Origin: Dokdonella_A sp049583635
GTDB taxonomy: Bacteria > Pseudomonadota > Gammaproteobacteria > Xanthomonadales > Rhodanobacteraceae
DNA length: 51,452 nucleotides
Direction: 5' to 3'
Assembly (NCBI GenBank): GCA_049583635.1
Contig: JBAUWF010000108.1
Span: 1 to 51,452, forward strand
Shown: positions 27,180-35,579 of the stretch, piece after piece
Position numbering within the stretch: the first letter of the stretch is position 1
Layout of the letters: each line of letters begins with the position of its first letter
Notes under the pieces: model-generated
Database searches by the model: none
What the model was told of the DNA's origin: nothing
Seen by the model: the letters and a program-made list of their open reading frames with translations, nothing else
Made by a program: the position numbers and the translations under genes

Positions 27180-28280
27180 CTACAGGGTCGCCAGAAAACC
27201 TGCGATGGCCGCACCGAAACGCGGGATGTCCACCAGAAACGCATCGTGTCCCTGCGGGCTGTCCAGCGCGACGAAATCCACCTCGGCGCCGGCCGCACGC
27301 AGGCCGCCGGCAATTTCCTCCTGCTGCTGCAGCGGAAACAGGATGTCCGATTCGACTCCGATCACGAGCGCCCGTTCGACCGCAATTTTTTCGAGTGCGG
27401 CATCGACGTGTCCGTTGCCGTATTCGGCCATGTCGAACCAGTCGCTCGCGCGCGACAGGTAGAGATAACTGTTCGGATCGAACCTGCGCGTGAACTTTTC
27501 CGCGTGCCTGATGAGATAGGACTCGACCTGGAACTCGGCGCCGAACGGCTCGTCCTCACGCTCGCCCGGATCGAGACGAATGCGCCCGAAACGCCCGCTC
27601 CATTCCATTGCCGATCGATAGGTGATGACGCCGAGCTTGCGCGCGATGCTCATGCCGGTTTCCGGATAGTGCTCCTCGTCGTAACGCCCTTCGTTCCAGT
27701 TTGGATCCAGCCGGATCACCTCACGCTGCAGCGAGCGCACCGCAATCGCGAACGGCTGTGCCTGCGCGGCGGTGGAAACGCTGATGTGCGATCGCGTGCT
27801 GCCCGGATGCAACAACAGGTAACCGAGTGCGCTCATACCGCCCATCGAATTGCCGATCAGGGAGGCGAGGCGTTCGATGCCGAGGCTATGCACCAGTTCG
27901 AACGCCGCGTTGCCGACATCTTCGAGCGCGAGCTCGGGAAAATCGAGTGCGTACGCCGTGCCGGTTTCCGGATTGATCGAGGCCGGACCGGTCGAACCCT
28001 TGCAACTGCCGAGCGAATTGACGCAGATGATGAAGAACCGGTCGCTGTCGATGTACTTGCCCGGCCCGAGCATGTTCTCCCACCAGCCGTCCGACGGATC
28101 GTCGGCATTGGCCGCCGCGTGCGCGCTCGGAGACAGCCCGGTCAGGATCAGGATCGCGTTGTCATGCTCGGGCGAGAGGGTTCCCCACGTTTCGTAGGCG
28201 AGGCGGGCGCCGAGCAACTCGCCGCCACGCTTGAAGCGGAACGGTGAGGGCAGGTCGAACCAGCGGCGTGCGTCGGACAT
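27180..28280 (-). CDS. metX: MetX-family acyltransferase, probably serine O-succinyltransferase
   Basis: Encodes a 366-residue alpha/beta hydrolase of the MetX family. Nucleophile S145 lies in GNSMGGM; the Asp is in GVESDILFP and the His in SPQGHDAFLVD. The usual annotation is homoserine O-acetyltransferase. However, the signature TGLSPSAHAAA and overall resemblance to xanthomonad proteins that succinylate L-serine for cysteine synthesis make serine O-succinyltransferase more likely (family knowledge, not proven here). The dioxygenase gene follows by 13 bases, consistent with cysteine metabolism. The start is between ATG 28280 and ATG 28289; neither has a good ribosome site. Confidence 0.9.
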   Translation of the reverse strand: MSDARRWFDLPSPFRFKRGGELLGARLAYETWGTLSPEHDNAILILTGLSPSAHAAANADDPSDGWWENMLGPGKYIDSDRFFIICVNSLGSCKGSTGPASINPETGTAYALDFPELALEDVGNAAFELVHSLGIERLASLIGNSMGGMSALGYLLLHPGSTRSHISVSTAAQAQPFAIAVRSLQREVIRLDPNWNEGRYDEEHYPETGMSIARKLGVITYRSAMEWSGRFGRIRLDPGEREDEPFGAEFQVESYLIRHAEKFTRRFDPNSYLYLSRASDWFDMAEYGNGHVDAALEKIAVERALVIGVESDILFPLQQQEEIAGGLRAAGAEVDFVALDSPQGHDAFLVDIPRFGAAIAGFLATL

Positions 28281-28472
28281 GGGAAACATCAGAAAGCGTC
28301 GGGACGGGCAATGTAGCCGGGCAGGCACCCGATCGCCAAGCCGACGTGCGCGACACGTCGTCGAAGGTGAATGACGCGCAAGGGGCCGGATCGGTCCTGG
28401 CGGCACGTATCACAAGCTATGACAGGACCCGAGAGCCCGACCGGATAATTTCCGGCCGACGACTTGGGCCGG

Positions 28473-28557
28473 TCGTAGGTGCCGCCGCATCGGCGCTCAG
28501 TATCGTCAGCGTGCCGCTGTAGCCCAGGTCGCGCCGCCGTGGAGCCACCACCTACGA
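28473..28557. repeat. Inverted pair of REP-like elements
   Basis: TCGTAGGTG (28473-28481) is repeated in inverse orientation as CACCTACGA (28549-28557). Inside each copy lies a short GC palindrome: CGCCG/CGGCG at 28483-28495, and GTGG/CCAC next to the second copy. A GTAG head followed by a palindrome resembles the REP elements known from Stenotrophomonas and relatives. The surrounding interval 28281-28859 has no supported gene. Confidence 0.45.
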
Positions 28558-28705
28558 TCACGAAGCGCCTGGGATCATGTCGCGGCCGTTGCTTGGTCTC
28601 ATGCTGGTCGCAAAGATGCCATGCAGGTGCTCGCAGCGGCAAGGCACGGCGCCACGCGCCTTGACCTGCCCGCAGGAACACATTACAGGCACCTGAGAAC
28701 GCTTG

Positions 28706-28742
28706 TTTGCACGAGGGAAGGCGTACTACCCTCTGGTGCAAA
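28706..28742. other. Stable hairpin upstream of the secreted-protein gene
   Basis: TTTGCAC-GAGGG (28706-28717) pairs with CCCTC-TG-GTGCAAA (28729-28742), a 12-bp stem with a two-base bulge and an 11-base loop. It lies about 120 bases before the start at 28860. It could be a leader structure or an operator; there is no T-tract for termination. Confidence 0.4.
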
Positions 28743-28859
28743 GGGCATTGGATTTCCTGTCCCCAAATGCGTCGTTTCGCGGATACCGCTGCGTGCCGGT
28801 CACGCGAGCGGGGACACTACGCCAATGACACCATGGGCCAGTTCGGGAGGAGACGCGTC

Positions 28860-29501
28860 ATGAATCGTTATCTGTTGATTGCAATGTCGGCGCTGTCGCT
28901 GTGTGCGTCCGTCCACGGCGCGGAAGTCGTTGTCACGAATGCCGACCATCCAGTGGCGAGCGGCGACAGGATGGGCGATGCGCAAAAGGTTGTCGAACTG
29001 CGTCTGGAATCGGGCAACGGCATGCTCGTCGCTGCGGCGAAAACGCCGGGTTCACGGTTCATCGACATTGCGGGCGAGACGGCTGTGGTCACCGGCAAGT
29101 TGTTCGCGCTCGCGTTCGACAGGGACAACAACGACAGCACCGGGGGCTCGCCAAAATTTGCCCATTCGGTGAAGGGCATCGAACGACAGGTCGCGATCGA
29201 GGTGTGCGCGGACGAGAAGGGCAAACCGGTCGAGCCGCATTGTGTGAACGGATTCTGGGCCAACAATCTCGGCGGTGCCCATACCCGCGTGACGGTCGAC
29301 GATCTGGCCGATAGCACCAGCGACGAAGTGACGTTCGAGGGTGGCAAGGTCACCGCGAAAGACGACGAGATCCGGGTCGAGATCCCCTATACCCGTCTCG
29401 GCGTGAGTGCCGGCGACACGATTCGCGTCTACCTGTTGGGGTGGCAGGCCAGCGGCTCGTACGGGCCACTGGCCAAACCGGTGACGCTCGCGCTCGAGTA
29501 G
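28860..29501 (+). CDS. Secreted protein of unknown function
   Basis: Encodes 213 residues with a clear signal peptide (MNRYLLIAMSALSLCASVHGAE, cleaved near 20-21), so it is probably periplasmic. GGGAGGAG precedes the ATG. The mature part is rich in beta-type residues and contains DRDNNDSTGG, which resembles a calcium-binding loop, and two cysteines (in EVCADEKG and EPHCVNG) that could form a disulfide. I do not recognise the family. It stands alone between the metX side and the ccm cluster, with a hairpin and REP-like pair upstream. The 248 bases after it hold no supported gene. Confidence 0.75.
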   Translation: MNRYLLIAMSALSLCASVHGAEVVVTNADHPVASGDRMGDAQKVVELRLESGNGMLVAAAKTPGSRFIDIAGETAVVTGKLFALAFDRDNNDSTGGSPKFAHSVKGIERQVAIEVCADEKGKPVEPHCVNGFWANNLGGAHTRVTVDDLADSTSDEVTFEGGKVTAKDDEIRVEIPYTRLGVSAGDTIRVYLLGWQASGSYGPLAKPVTLALE

Positions 29502-29749
29502 CGGCACATCCAGCCCGTGCCCTGGCAGGCCGAGCTCTACGACCAGCCAGGTGCGGACCAAGCTGCAACCCTACCTCGTCGTAACCGCCCCGGACCAGCC
29601 CGGGCGAACGCTGGGATACGTATTCGGAGAGAGCGACGCTTGGCGCAGCGCTTCGCCGAATCGTCGGAGGCCGAGGCCTCGTCGCGCTCGCCGGCGTTTT
29701 CGGGGCAGGGTGGTGGCCGTCGACGCGTCGGCGTTGCCGCTCGCCGGCG

Positions 29750-31024
29750 TCATCGCACCTGCTGGTCGATGATCAAGGCGATCGGTTTGCTGCGATGCAC
29801 GTCAAGCGGCGCGGACAGCGCCTGCAAGTCGCCGCTCTGCGGCAGCGCATTTCCGGATTTCGAGATGCGCGCGCCGATCACGACTTCGGGGAACATTGAC
29901 AGCTTCATACTCGGCAACATGCCCATGCTGTCGTCGAGCGTGACCGTGACCGGTAGTTTCGAAGCACTCATGCGCTGGATCGCGAGCGGCATCGGTGGCC
30001 CGCTCGCGGCTTTGGCGAACACGAACAGCGTCGCGTCGGGATCGAGCTTGTCCTTGAGTTTCGGGTCGAGCGTGACCGCGACGGTCAGTTTCGGCGCCGC
30101 GTCGGTCGATGTGGCGGCATTGCTCTCGGGCGCCGAAATGGTGGCAGTTGCATCCGCGGCGTTGGCGCCGCCGGCGGATGGGGCTGCGGCTCCGGTGGTA
30201 CCCGCGCCAAGTTTCGTTCGGGCATCGGAGATCTGGTCGGCGACACTCTTGGCGATGTCGGAACCCGGTTGCAATTGCGGCAGCAGGCGATTCCAGCTCT
30301 TGATGGCGGCCTCGTAGTTGCCCTCCTGATAGTCGCCGATGCCAAGCAGCCACAGCCCGCGCTGATTGTCCGGATCGGTCGCGAGCGCGCGCTCGACGAG
30401 TTTGCGTGGCGCGCCGTTGATGCGGTGCGATGGCGTCGTGAGTGCCATCGCCTGCGCGTATTCGAGCATCACGTCGGCATTGTCGGGTGCCAGATCGAGC
30501 GCATGCTTGAATGCATCGCGTGCCTCGGCAAAACGTTGTGTGGTCTGATAGGCGCGCCCAAGCAGCAACCAGCCGTCCTCATCGTTCGGCTGCTGCTTGA
30601 GCCGGGTCTCGAGCTTGCCGATCGCCTGCTGCATGTCCGCCACGTGATCCGGCGGCGCGCCATTGTTCGTTGCCGTAACGCTGGCCTGGGAATGCAATGC
30701 CTGCGGCGCGCCGATCAGCCGGTACAGAATCAACGCGGCGGCAGGCAGCAGCAGCGCGACCACGACGGCGGCAATCAGTCCACGGCGCGGGTGCGGGGCC
30801 AGTGGCGAAGCGCTTGCGGCCGACGCGTGCGCGAGCACGTCGCGCTTGGCCCGGTATTCGTTCGAGTCGATCACGCCGGCCGCCAGCGCCTCGTCGAGTG
30901 CACGCAGGCGGCGTGCCGGTTCGCTGCGCGCATTGGTGCCCTTGTGGCCGAGCAACGGTTTGAGTAGCAAGGCCAACGCGACGGTCACCATCAGCGCTGC
31001 GATCACCACGAATGCAGTTGTCAC
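29750..31024 (-). CDS. ccmI: Cytochrome c maturation protein CcmI
   Basis: Encodes a 424-residue CcmI (CycH), which chaperones apocytochrome c to the haem ligation complex CcmF-CcmH. It has an N-terminal membrane segment (4-22), a cytosolic loop with RRLRALDEAL, a second segment (about 88-112), then a periplasmic TPR region (AIGKLETRLKQQPNDEDGW and following). The long Ala/Pro-rich stretch at about 280-320 links to a C-terminal beta domain found in some fused CcmI proteins. It is the last ccm gene and overlaps ccmH by four bases. Confidence 0.92.
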   Translation of the reverse strand: MTTAFVVIAALMVTVALALLLKPLLGHKGTNARSEPARRLRALDEALAAGVIDSNEYRAKRDVLAHASAASASPLAPHPRRGLIAAVVVALLLPAAALILYRLIGAPQALHSQASVTATNNGAPPDHVADMQQAIGKLETRLKQQPNDEDGWLLLGRAYQTTQRFAEARDAFKHALDLAPDNADVMLEYAQAMALTTPSHRINGAPRKLVERALATDPDNQRGLWLLGIGDYQEGNYEAAIKSWNRLLPQLQPGSDIAKSVADQISDARTKLGAGTTGAAAPSAGGANAADATATISAPESNAATSTDAAPKLTVAVTLDPKLKDKLDPDATLFVFAKAASGPPMPLAIQRMSASKLPVTVTLDDSMGMLPSMKLSMFPEVVIGARISKSGNALPQSGDLQALSAPLDVHRSKPIALIIDQQVR

Positions 31025-31476
31025 CAGTCGTCCTCGTTGTCAGACGGTTGCACACTGATTTCGGCCACGGCGGTCATGCCGCGGCGCCGTCGCCGCACGA
31101 CACTGAAGACCACGATGGCGCCGACGCCGAAAATCAGCAACGGCCCGAACCAGAGCAGCCAGGTTGCCGGCTTGACCGGCGGGTCGTACAGCACGTAATC
31201 GTTGTAGCGCGACACCAGATAATGCTTGATCTCATCGTCGCTCTTGCCGTCCTGCATCATCTGGAAAACCTGGCCGCGCAGTTGCTTGGCGAGGTCCGCG
31301 CCCGAATCGGCCAGACTTTCGTTCTGGCAGACCAGACAACGCAATTGCTTGGTCAGATGCTGGAAGCGAAGTTCTTCGGCGTGATTCTTGAACGGCAGCA
31401 CATCGACGGCTATTGCGCGTTGCGCGCAGAACATGGCGCACAACAGGGTCAGCATGAGGGCGACAATCCGGATCAC
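31021..31476 (-). CDS. ccmH: Cytochrome c maturation protein CcmH (thiol-reducing subunit)
   Basis: Encodes a 151-residue CcmH/CcmL with a signal peptide (1-23), the redox motif LRCLVC (C47, C50) and a C-terminal membrane segment at about 104-124. It reduces the CXXCH disulfide of apocytochrome before haem attachment. The short length and separate ccmI show that the E. coli CcmH fusion is split into two genes here. It overlaps both neighbours by four bases. Confidence 0.95.
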   Translation of the reverse strand: MIRIVALMLTLLCAMFCAQRAIAVDVLPFKNHAEELRFQHLTKQLRCLVCQNESLADSGADLAKQLRGQVFQMMQDGKSDDEIKHYLVSRYNDYVLYDPPVKPATWLLWFGPLLIFGVGAIVVFSVVRRRRRGMTAVAEISVQPSDNEDDW

Positions 31477-32018
31477 GGCGATTCCTTGCGCAACCGGTTG
31501 ATCTCGGGAATCAACTCGTCGGCGATGAGGTCCGGCGTGAACATGCCGACGCGCTTGTAACGAATCGTGCCGTGCGCGTCGATCAAAAAGGTTTCCGGCG
31601 GGCCGTAAATGCCGAAATCGATCGACACGCGTCCGACCTGATCGGCGATCACGATATCGTAGGGATTGCCGAATTGCGCGAGCCAGCGCTTGGCGTCGTT
31701 CGCATCGTCTTTCAGGTCGAGTCCGACCAGCTTGATGCCGAGCGGTTTGACATCATTGGTGAGAATCGGATGCTCGTACTGGCAGGTGGCGCACCAGCTC
31801 GCGAACACGTTCAGCAAATACGGCTTGCCGAGCAGTTGCTGGTTGTCGAGTGTCTGCCCGGCATGGAGCAGCAGTGGCAGGTTGAACGCGGGTGCAGGCT
31901 TGCCGATCAGCGGCGAGGGCACCTCCCTCGCTTCATGGTGTTTGTTCCACCAGATACCGAACCCGAGCAGCGCGGCCAGCAGTGCGAAGCCGGCCAGCGG
32001 CAACAAGCGCGAATTCAT
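31473..32018 (-). CDS. ccmG: Thiol:disulfide interchange protein CcmG/DsbE
   Basis: Encodes a 181-residue membrane-anchored thioredoxin. The anchor is at 5-22 and the active site WCATC at 75-79 (C76, C79) faces the periplasm. It passes electrons from DsbD to CcmH or apocytochrome. The acidic residues and GxYGxPETFLID typical of CcmG are present. Start and stop overlap ccmF and ccmH by four bases each, so the whole cluster is likely one message. Confidence 0.95.
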   Translation of the reverse strand: MNSRLLPLAGFALLAALLGFGIWWNKHHEAREVPSPLIGKPAPAFNLPLLLHAGQTLDNQQLLGKPYLLNVFASWCATCQYEHPILTNDVKPLGIKLVGLDLKDDANDAKRWLAQFGNPYDIVIADQVGRVSIDFGIYGPPETFLIDAHGTIRYKRVGMFTPDLIADELIPEINRLRKESP

Positions 32019-34024
32019 GCGCGGCCTTCCGCGGCGAGCCTGGCCCGCGCGGCATCTTCGACCGCACTTGGGGCCGGTTCCTCGTCCAGCATGTCGTCGA
32101 CCCGCCGAAAACGCCGGTCGGCGGCTGCGGTGAAACCGCCGAGCATCATGAACAACGCTCCGAGCCAGATCCAGCGCACGAACGGTTTGACGTAGACACG
32201 CAATGACCAGGAGCCGTCGATCTTGCCGTTCGCGCCGAGCGGTTCCCCGAGCGCGACATACAGGTCGCGGCCAAGGCCCGGTTCGATCGCCGCTTCGGTC
32301 TGAACCTGTGCATTGCGCGTGTACTGACGTTTCTGTGGATGCAGGACGGTCAGCACCGCGCCATCACGCAGTACCGTGATCGTTCCCTGGTCGGCCCCGT
32401 AGTTCGGACCCTCGGCATGTTGCACACCGTCGAAACGGAATGTCAGGCCACCCATGTCGACGGTCTGGTTCGGCGCGAGGCGGATATCCTTCTCGATGCT
32501 TGTCGCCGATGTCACCAGCACGCCGGCGAGAAACACCGCGACACCGAAATGCGCGAGGATCATGCCGAGCATTTCCGGCGTATAGCGGCGTCCGCGCGGC
32601 GCGTGGCGCCAGCGTGACAACGCATACAGCAAGATGCCGGTACCGACCCACACCGATGCGGCGGTTCCGGCCAGCGCTTTCCACGGCAGATGCCCGGCGA
32701 CCAGCCAGGCGATCACGAGTGCGATCGGTACCGCCAGCAGGGCGGGACGCAAATTTGCGATTGCAAGCCGTGCATTGCCCTGACGCCATTTCAGAAACGG
32801 GCCGAATGGAATCAACAGCACGACCGGCAGCATCAGCAGGATGAACATGAAACCGAAATACGGCGGTCCGACCGAGATGCGCCCGAGGTTGAGCGCATCG
32901 CCGATCAGCGGATACAGCGTGCCGAGCAGCACCATTGCCGCGGCGCACGCGAACAGCAGATTGTTGATCAGGATCGTGGTTTCACGCGAAATCACAGCAA
33001 ACGGTTCACCACCGGAGACCTTCGGTGCGCGCATCGCGTAGATCAGCAGAGAACCGCCAACCACGGTGACCAGGAACGCGAGGATGAACAATCCGCGTTG
33101 CGGATCGGACGCGAACGCATGCACGCTGGTCAGCACGCCGGAGCGCACCAGGAACGTGCCGAGCAGCGACAGCGAAAACGCGAAGATCGCGAGCAGCAGC
33201 GTCCACGCGCGGAACGATCCGCGCTTTTCTGTCACGGCCTGCGAATGGATCAGCGCGGTGCCGACCAGCCACGGCATGAACGAAGCATTCTCGACCGGAT
33301 CCCAGAACCACCAGCCGCCCCAGCCGAGTTCGTAATAAGCCCACCACGACCCGAGTGCGATGCCGAGGGTCAGGAAACCCCAGGCGACGTTGGTCCACGG
33401 CCTCGCCCAACGCACCCAGCGTGTATCGAGCCGGCCACCGAGCAACGCCGCGATCGCGAACGAAAACGCGACCGAGAAACCCACGTACCCGGTGTACAGC
33501 ATCGGTGGATGAATGATCAGCCCCGGATCCTGCAGCACCGGGTTCAGATCATTGCCGTCGGCCAGCGGCGGCAGATCGCGCAGGAAAGGGTTCGACGTCA
33601 GCACGGTAAACAACAGGAAACCGAAGCTGATGAAACCGAGCACGCCGAGCACGCGCGCCATGAAATCCTGCGGCAGGCGTCGGCTCAGCGTGGCGACGGC
33701 GACGGTCCAGATATTGAGGATCAGGAGCCACAACAACAACGAGCCCTCGTGCGCGCCCCATACGGCCGAAAACCGGTAGTACCACGGCAGCAGCGAGTTG
33801 GAATTCTCGGCGACGTAGGCAACCGAGAAATCCTGAGTGACGAACGCATACGTCAGAAGGCCGAAGGCCAGCGCAATGAACACCGCCTGTCCGGCCACCG
33901 CGGGACGCGCGGTTGCCATCAGCGCGCGATCGCCGAGCCAGGCGCCGATGATCGGCAATGCGCACTGCGCGGCCGCGATCAGCAGCGCGAGGATCAGAGC
34001 GAATTGGCCAAGTTCGGGTAGCAT
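32015..34024 (-). CDS. ccmF: Haem lyase CcmF
   Basis: Encodes a 669-residue polytopic protein that takes haem from holo-CcmE and joins it to apocytochrome c. It has about 14-15 membrane segments and the tryptophan-rich haem-handling motif GWGGWWFWDPVEN near residues 233-245, followed by the periplasmic loops with conserved His. The C-terminal domain ends in a charged tail. It overlaps ccmG by four bases. Unlike the rest of the cluster, it is separated from ccmE by 166 bases containing a purine-rich repeat. Confidence 0.96.
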   Translation of the reverse strand: MLPELGQFALILALLIAAAQCALPIIGAWLGDRALMATARPAVAGQAVFIALAFGLLTYAFVTQDFSVAYVAENSNSLLPWYYRFSAVWGAHEGSLLLWLLILNIWTVAVATLSRRLPQDFMARVLGVLGFISFGFLLFTVLTSNPFLRDLPPLADGNDLNPVLQDPGLIIHPPMLYTGYVGFSVAFSFAIAALLGGRLDTRWVRWARPWTNVAWGFLTLGIALGSWWAYYELGWGGWWFWDPVENASFMPWLVGTALIHSQAVTEKRGSFRAWTLLLAIFAFSLSLLGTFLVRSGVLTSVHAFASDPQRGLFILAFLVTVVGGSLLIYAMRAPKVSGGEPFAVISRETTILINNLLFACAAAMVLLGTLYPLIGDALNLGRISVGPPYFGFMFILLMLPVVLLIPFGPFLKWRQGNARLAIANLRPALLAVPIALVIAWLVAGHLPWKALAGTAASVWVGTGILLYALSRWRHAPRGRRYTPEMLGMILAHFGVAVFLAGVLVTSATSIEKDIRLAPNQTVDMGGLTFRFDGVQHAEGPNYGADQGTITVLRDGAVLTVLHPQKRQYTRNAQVQTEAAIEPGLGRDLYVALGEPLGANGKIDGSWSLRVYVKPFVRWIWLGALFMMLGGFTAAADRRFRRVDDMLDEEPAPSAVEDAARARLAAEGRA

Positions 34025-34025
34025 G

Positions 34026-34077
34026 GCAAGGGGCTAGGGGGATTAGAGATTGGAGGTTAGGGACTGGGAACCAAGGG
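34026..34077. repeat. Purine-rich degenerate repeat between ccmE and ccmF
   Basis: The stretch is built from loose GGGATTAG/GAGATTGG/GGTTAGGGACTGGG units. A partial inverse copy (CTAGTCCCTCACCCC) spans the ccmE stop at 34191-34205. It is the only sizeable gap inside the ccm cluster. No gene is seen in 34025-34190. Confidence 0.4.
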
Positions 34078-34190
34078 AAGGGCGTTCGGGCTTGCAGCGT
34101 GTTCGATCAACAACGAAGTTTCGCATAGAAGTGCATCGAGGCGCAGGCCTTGCTTTCAACCAATCCTTTCGTGCCAGCCTCTTCTCAGAC

Positions 34191-34649
34191 CTAGTCCCTC
34201 ACCCCATGCCCCTCGCGTTTGTGCCGCGCCTTGGCTTTGGCGATCGCGTCGGCGACTTCCTTCGGCATGTAGGTTTCATCGTGCTTGGCCAGTACCTCGG
34301 TCGCAACGAAGCGGCCATCGTGGAGCGTGCCGGTTGCGATAATGCTTTGGCCTTCGCGGAACAGGTCGGGCAGGATGCCGGTGTAGACGACCGGAATTTC
34401 ATGAAAACGATCGGTCACCGTGAAGTCGGATTCGAGCGAGCTATCGACACGCTTGAGCGAATGCTCGAGCACGACGCCACCGAGACGGAAGGTCGATGTA
34501 ACCGGTGCATGTCCGGCTTCGACTTCGCTCGGCGAGTACAGGTAGGTCATGTTCTGCTGCAATGCGAGCACGGTCAGGCTGGTCGCGAGCGCGACCGCGG
34601 TCAGGATCAGGCCGATCAGGATCAGGCGACGTTTGCGGGTCGGAGTCAT
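34191..34649 (-). CDS. ccmE: Haem chaperone CcmE
   Basis: Encodes a 152-residue CcmE. A membrane anchor (about 9-29) holds an OB-fold in the periplasm. The covalent haem ligand H123 lies in the motif AKHDETYMP, with Y127 as axial ligand (E. coli H130, Y134). The C-terminal tail after 130 is basic and flexible. It carries haem from CcmABCD to CcmF. The start overlaps the ccmD stop by four bases; the stop is TAG, inside a partial copy of the neighbouring repeat. Confidence 0.96.
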   Translation of the reverse strand: MTPTRKRRLILIGLILTAVALATSLTVLALQQNMTYLYSPSEVEAGHAPVTSTFRLGGVVLEHSLKRVDSSLESDFTVTDRFHEIPVVYTGILPDLFREGQSIIATGTLHDGRFVATEVLAKHDETYMPKEVADAIAKAKARHKREGHGVRD

Positions 34650-34822
34650 GTTGGCGTGTTGCGACGGGACAGTTGACGCGTCAAGCGACCGCGGAGTTCC
34701 GCGAGTACGCGCCGGCGACGCACAAGCGGTGCCAGGGCGTCGAACAGGAGCACCACGAAAAACACCGCGTAGGCACTCCAGATATAGCCAGCATAACCCC
34801 CCATGGCGAGAAAATCAGCCAT
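34646..34822 (-). CDS. ccmD: Haem exporter accessory protein CcmD
   Basis: Encodes 58 residues: a single membrane segment (about 12-30, GYIWSAYAVFFVVLLFDAL) followed by an Arg-rich cytosolic tail. Such small proteins help release holo-CcmE from CcmABC. The ATG at 34822 is used because it gives the family start MADFLAMGGYA; a longer frame to 34876 would lie deep in ccmC. It overlaps ccmC by eight bases. Confidence 0.92.
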   Translation of the reverse strand: MADFLAMGGYAGYIWSAYAVFFVVLLFDALAPLVRRRRVLAELRGRLTRQLSRRNTPT

Positions 34823-35579
34823 GCCCAAGCTCCGTCGGATGCGTTGCGATACTGCGCGCCCAGTCCTTGCCGCCATCGAGTTCGAGCAGGCCCACGCGCG
34901 TGCGCGCCAGCAGGCTGCCGAAAAACCACAAGTGCGTCGCCAGCGCCATCAGCAGCAGCGGCCACAACATCGCCGAATTGATCTTGGACGGCCCGAGCAG
35001 GCGCACCGTCTGCCCCTGGTGCAGCGTATTCCACCAGTTCACCGAGAAATGCACGATCGGCAGATTGACCACGCCGATCAAGGCCAGGAACGCCGCGGCA
35101 CGCGCGGCCTGACGCCGATCTTCGATTGCGTGATACAGACCGATCACGCCGAGATAGATGAAAAGCAATACGAGTTCCGAGGTCAATCGTGCATCCCAGG
35201 TCCACCAGGTGCCCCACATCGGCTTGCCCCAGATTGAGCCGGTCACCAGCGTGATGAACGTGAACGCTGCACCGACTGGCGCGCTCGCCATCGCCAGCAC
35301 TTCACTGAGCTTGATGTGCCAGACCAGCGCGATGAATGCGTTCGCGGCCATGAACGCATAAATGAAAAGACTCATCCACGCCGACGGTACATGGATGAAG
35401 ATGATGCGATAGGCATCGCCCTGCTGATAATCCGGCGGCGCCAGCACCAGACCGCCATACAGGCCGATCGCGCCAAGGATGAGCGCGATGCCATAGCACC
35501 ACGGCATTGCATGACCGGCCACCCGATAGAATGTGGGTGGCGATCCAAGACGGTGCAGCCAGAGCGGAATGATCTTCAT
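34815..35579 (-). CDS. ccmC: Haem handling protein CcmC
   Basis: Encodes a 254-residue, six-segment membrane protein of the haem handling family. The periplasmic WWD motif (MWGTWWTWDARLTSE, near 124-138) and flanking histidines bind haem and load it onto CcmE. The ATG at 35579 immediately follows the ccmB stop (sharing one base), and the longer open frame upstream lies within ccmB. Confidence 0.95.
   Translation of the reverse strand: MKIIPLWLHRLGSPPTFYRVAGHAMPWCYGIALILGAIGLYGGLVLAPPDYQQGDAYRIIFIHVPSAWMSLFIYAFMAANAFIALVWHIKLSEVLAMASAPVGAAFTFITLVTGSIWGKPMWGTWWTWDARLTSELVLLFIYLGVIGLYHAIEDRRQAARAAAFLALIGVVNLPIVHFSVNWWNTLHQGQTVRLLGPSKINSAMLWPLLLMALATHLWFFGSLLARTRVGLLELDGGKDWARSIATHPTELGHG

Noticed and set aside
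28281..28472. Possible riboswitch (SAM or SAH type) upstream of metX
   Set aside because: I could not find a conserved core; only unrelated short stems are visible.
32690..34021. 443-codon plus-strand open frame under ccmF
   Set aside because: Highly charged Arg/Gln/Glu-rich shadow of a hydrophobic gene.
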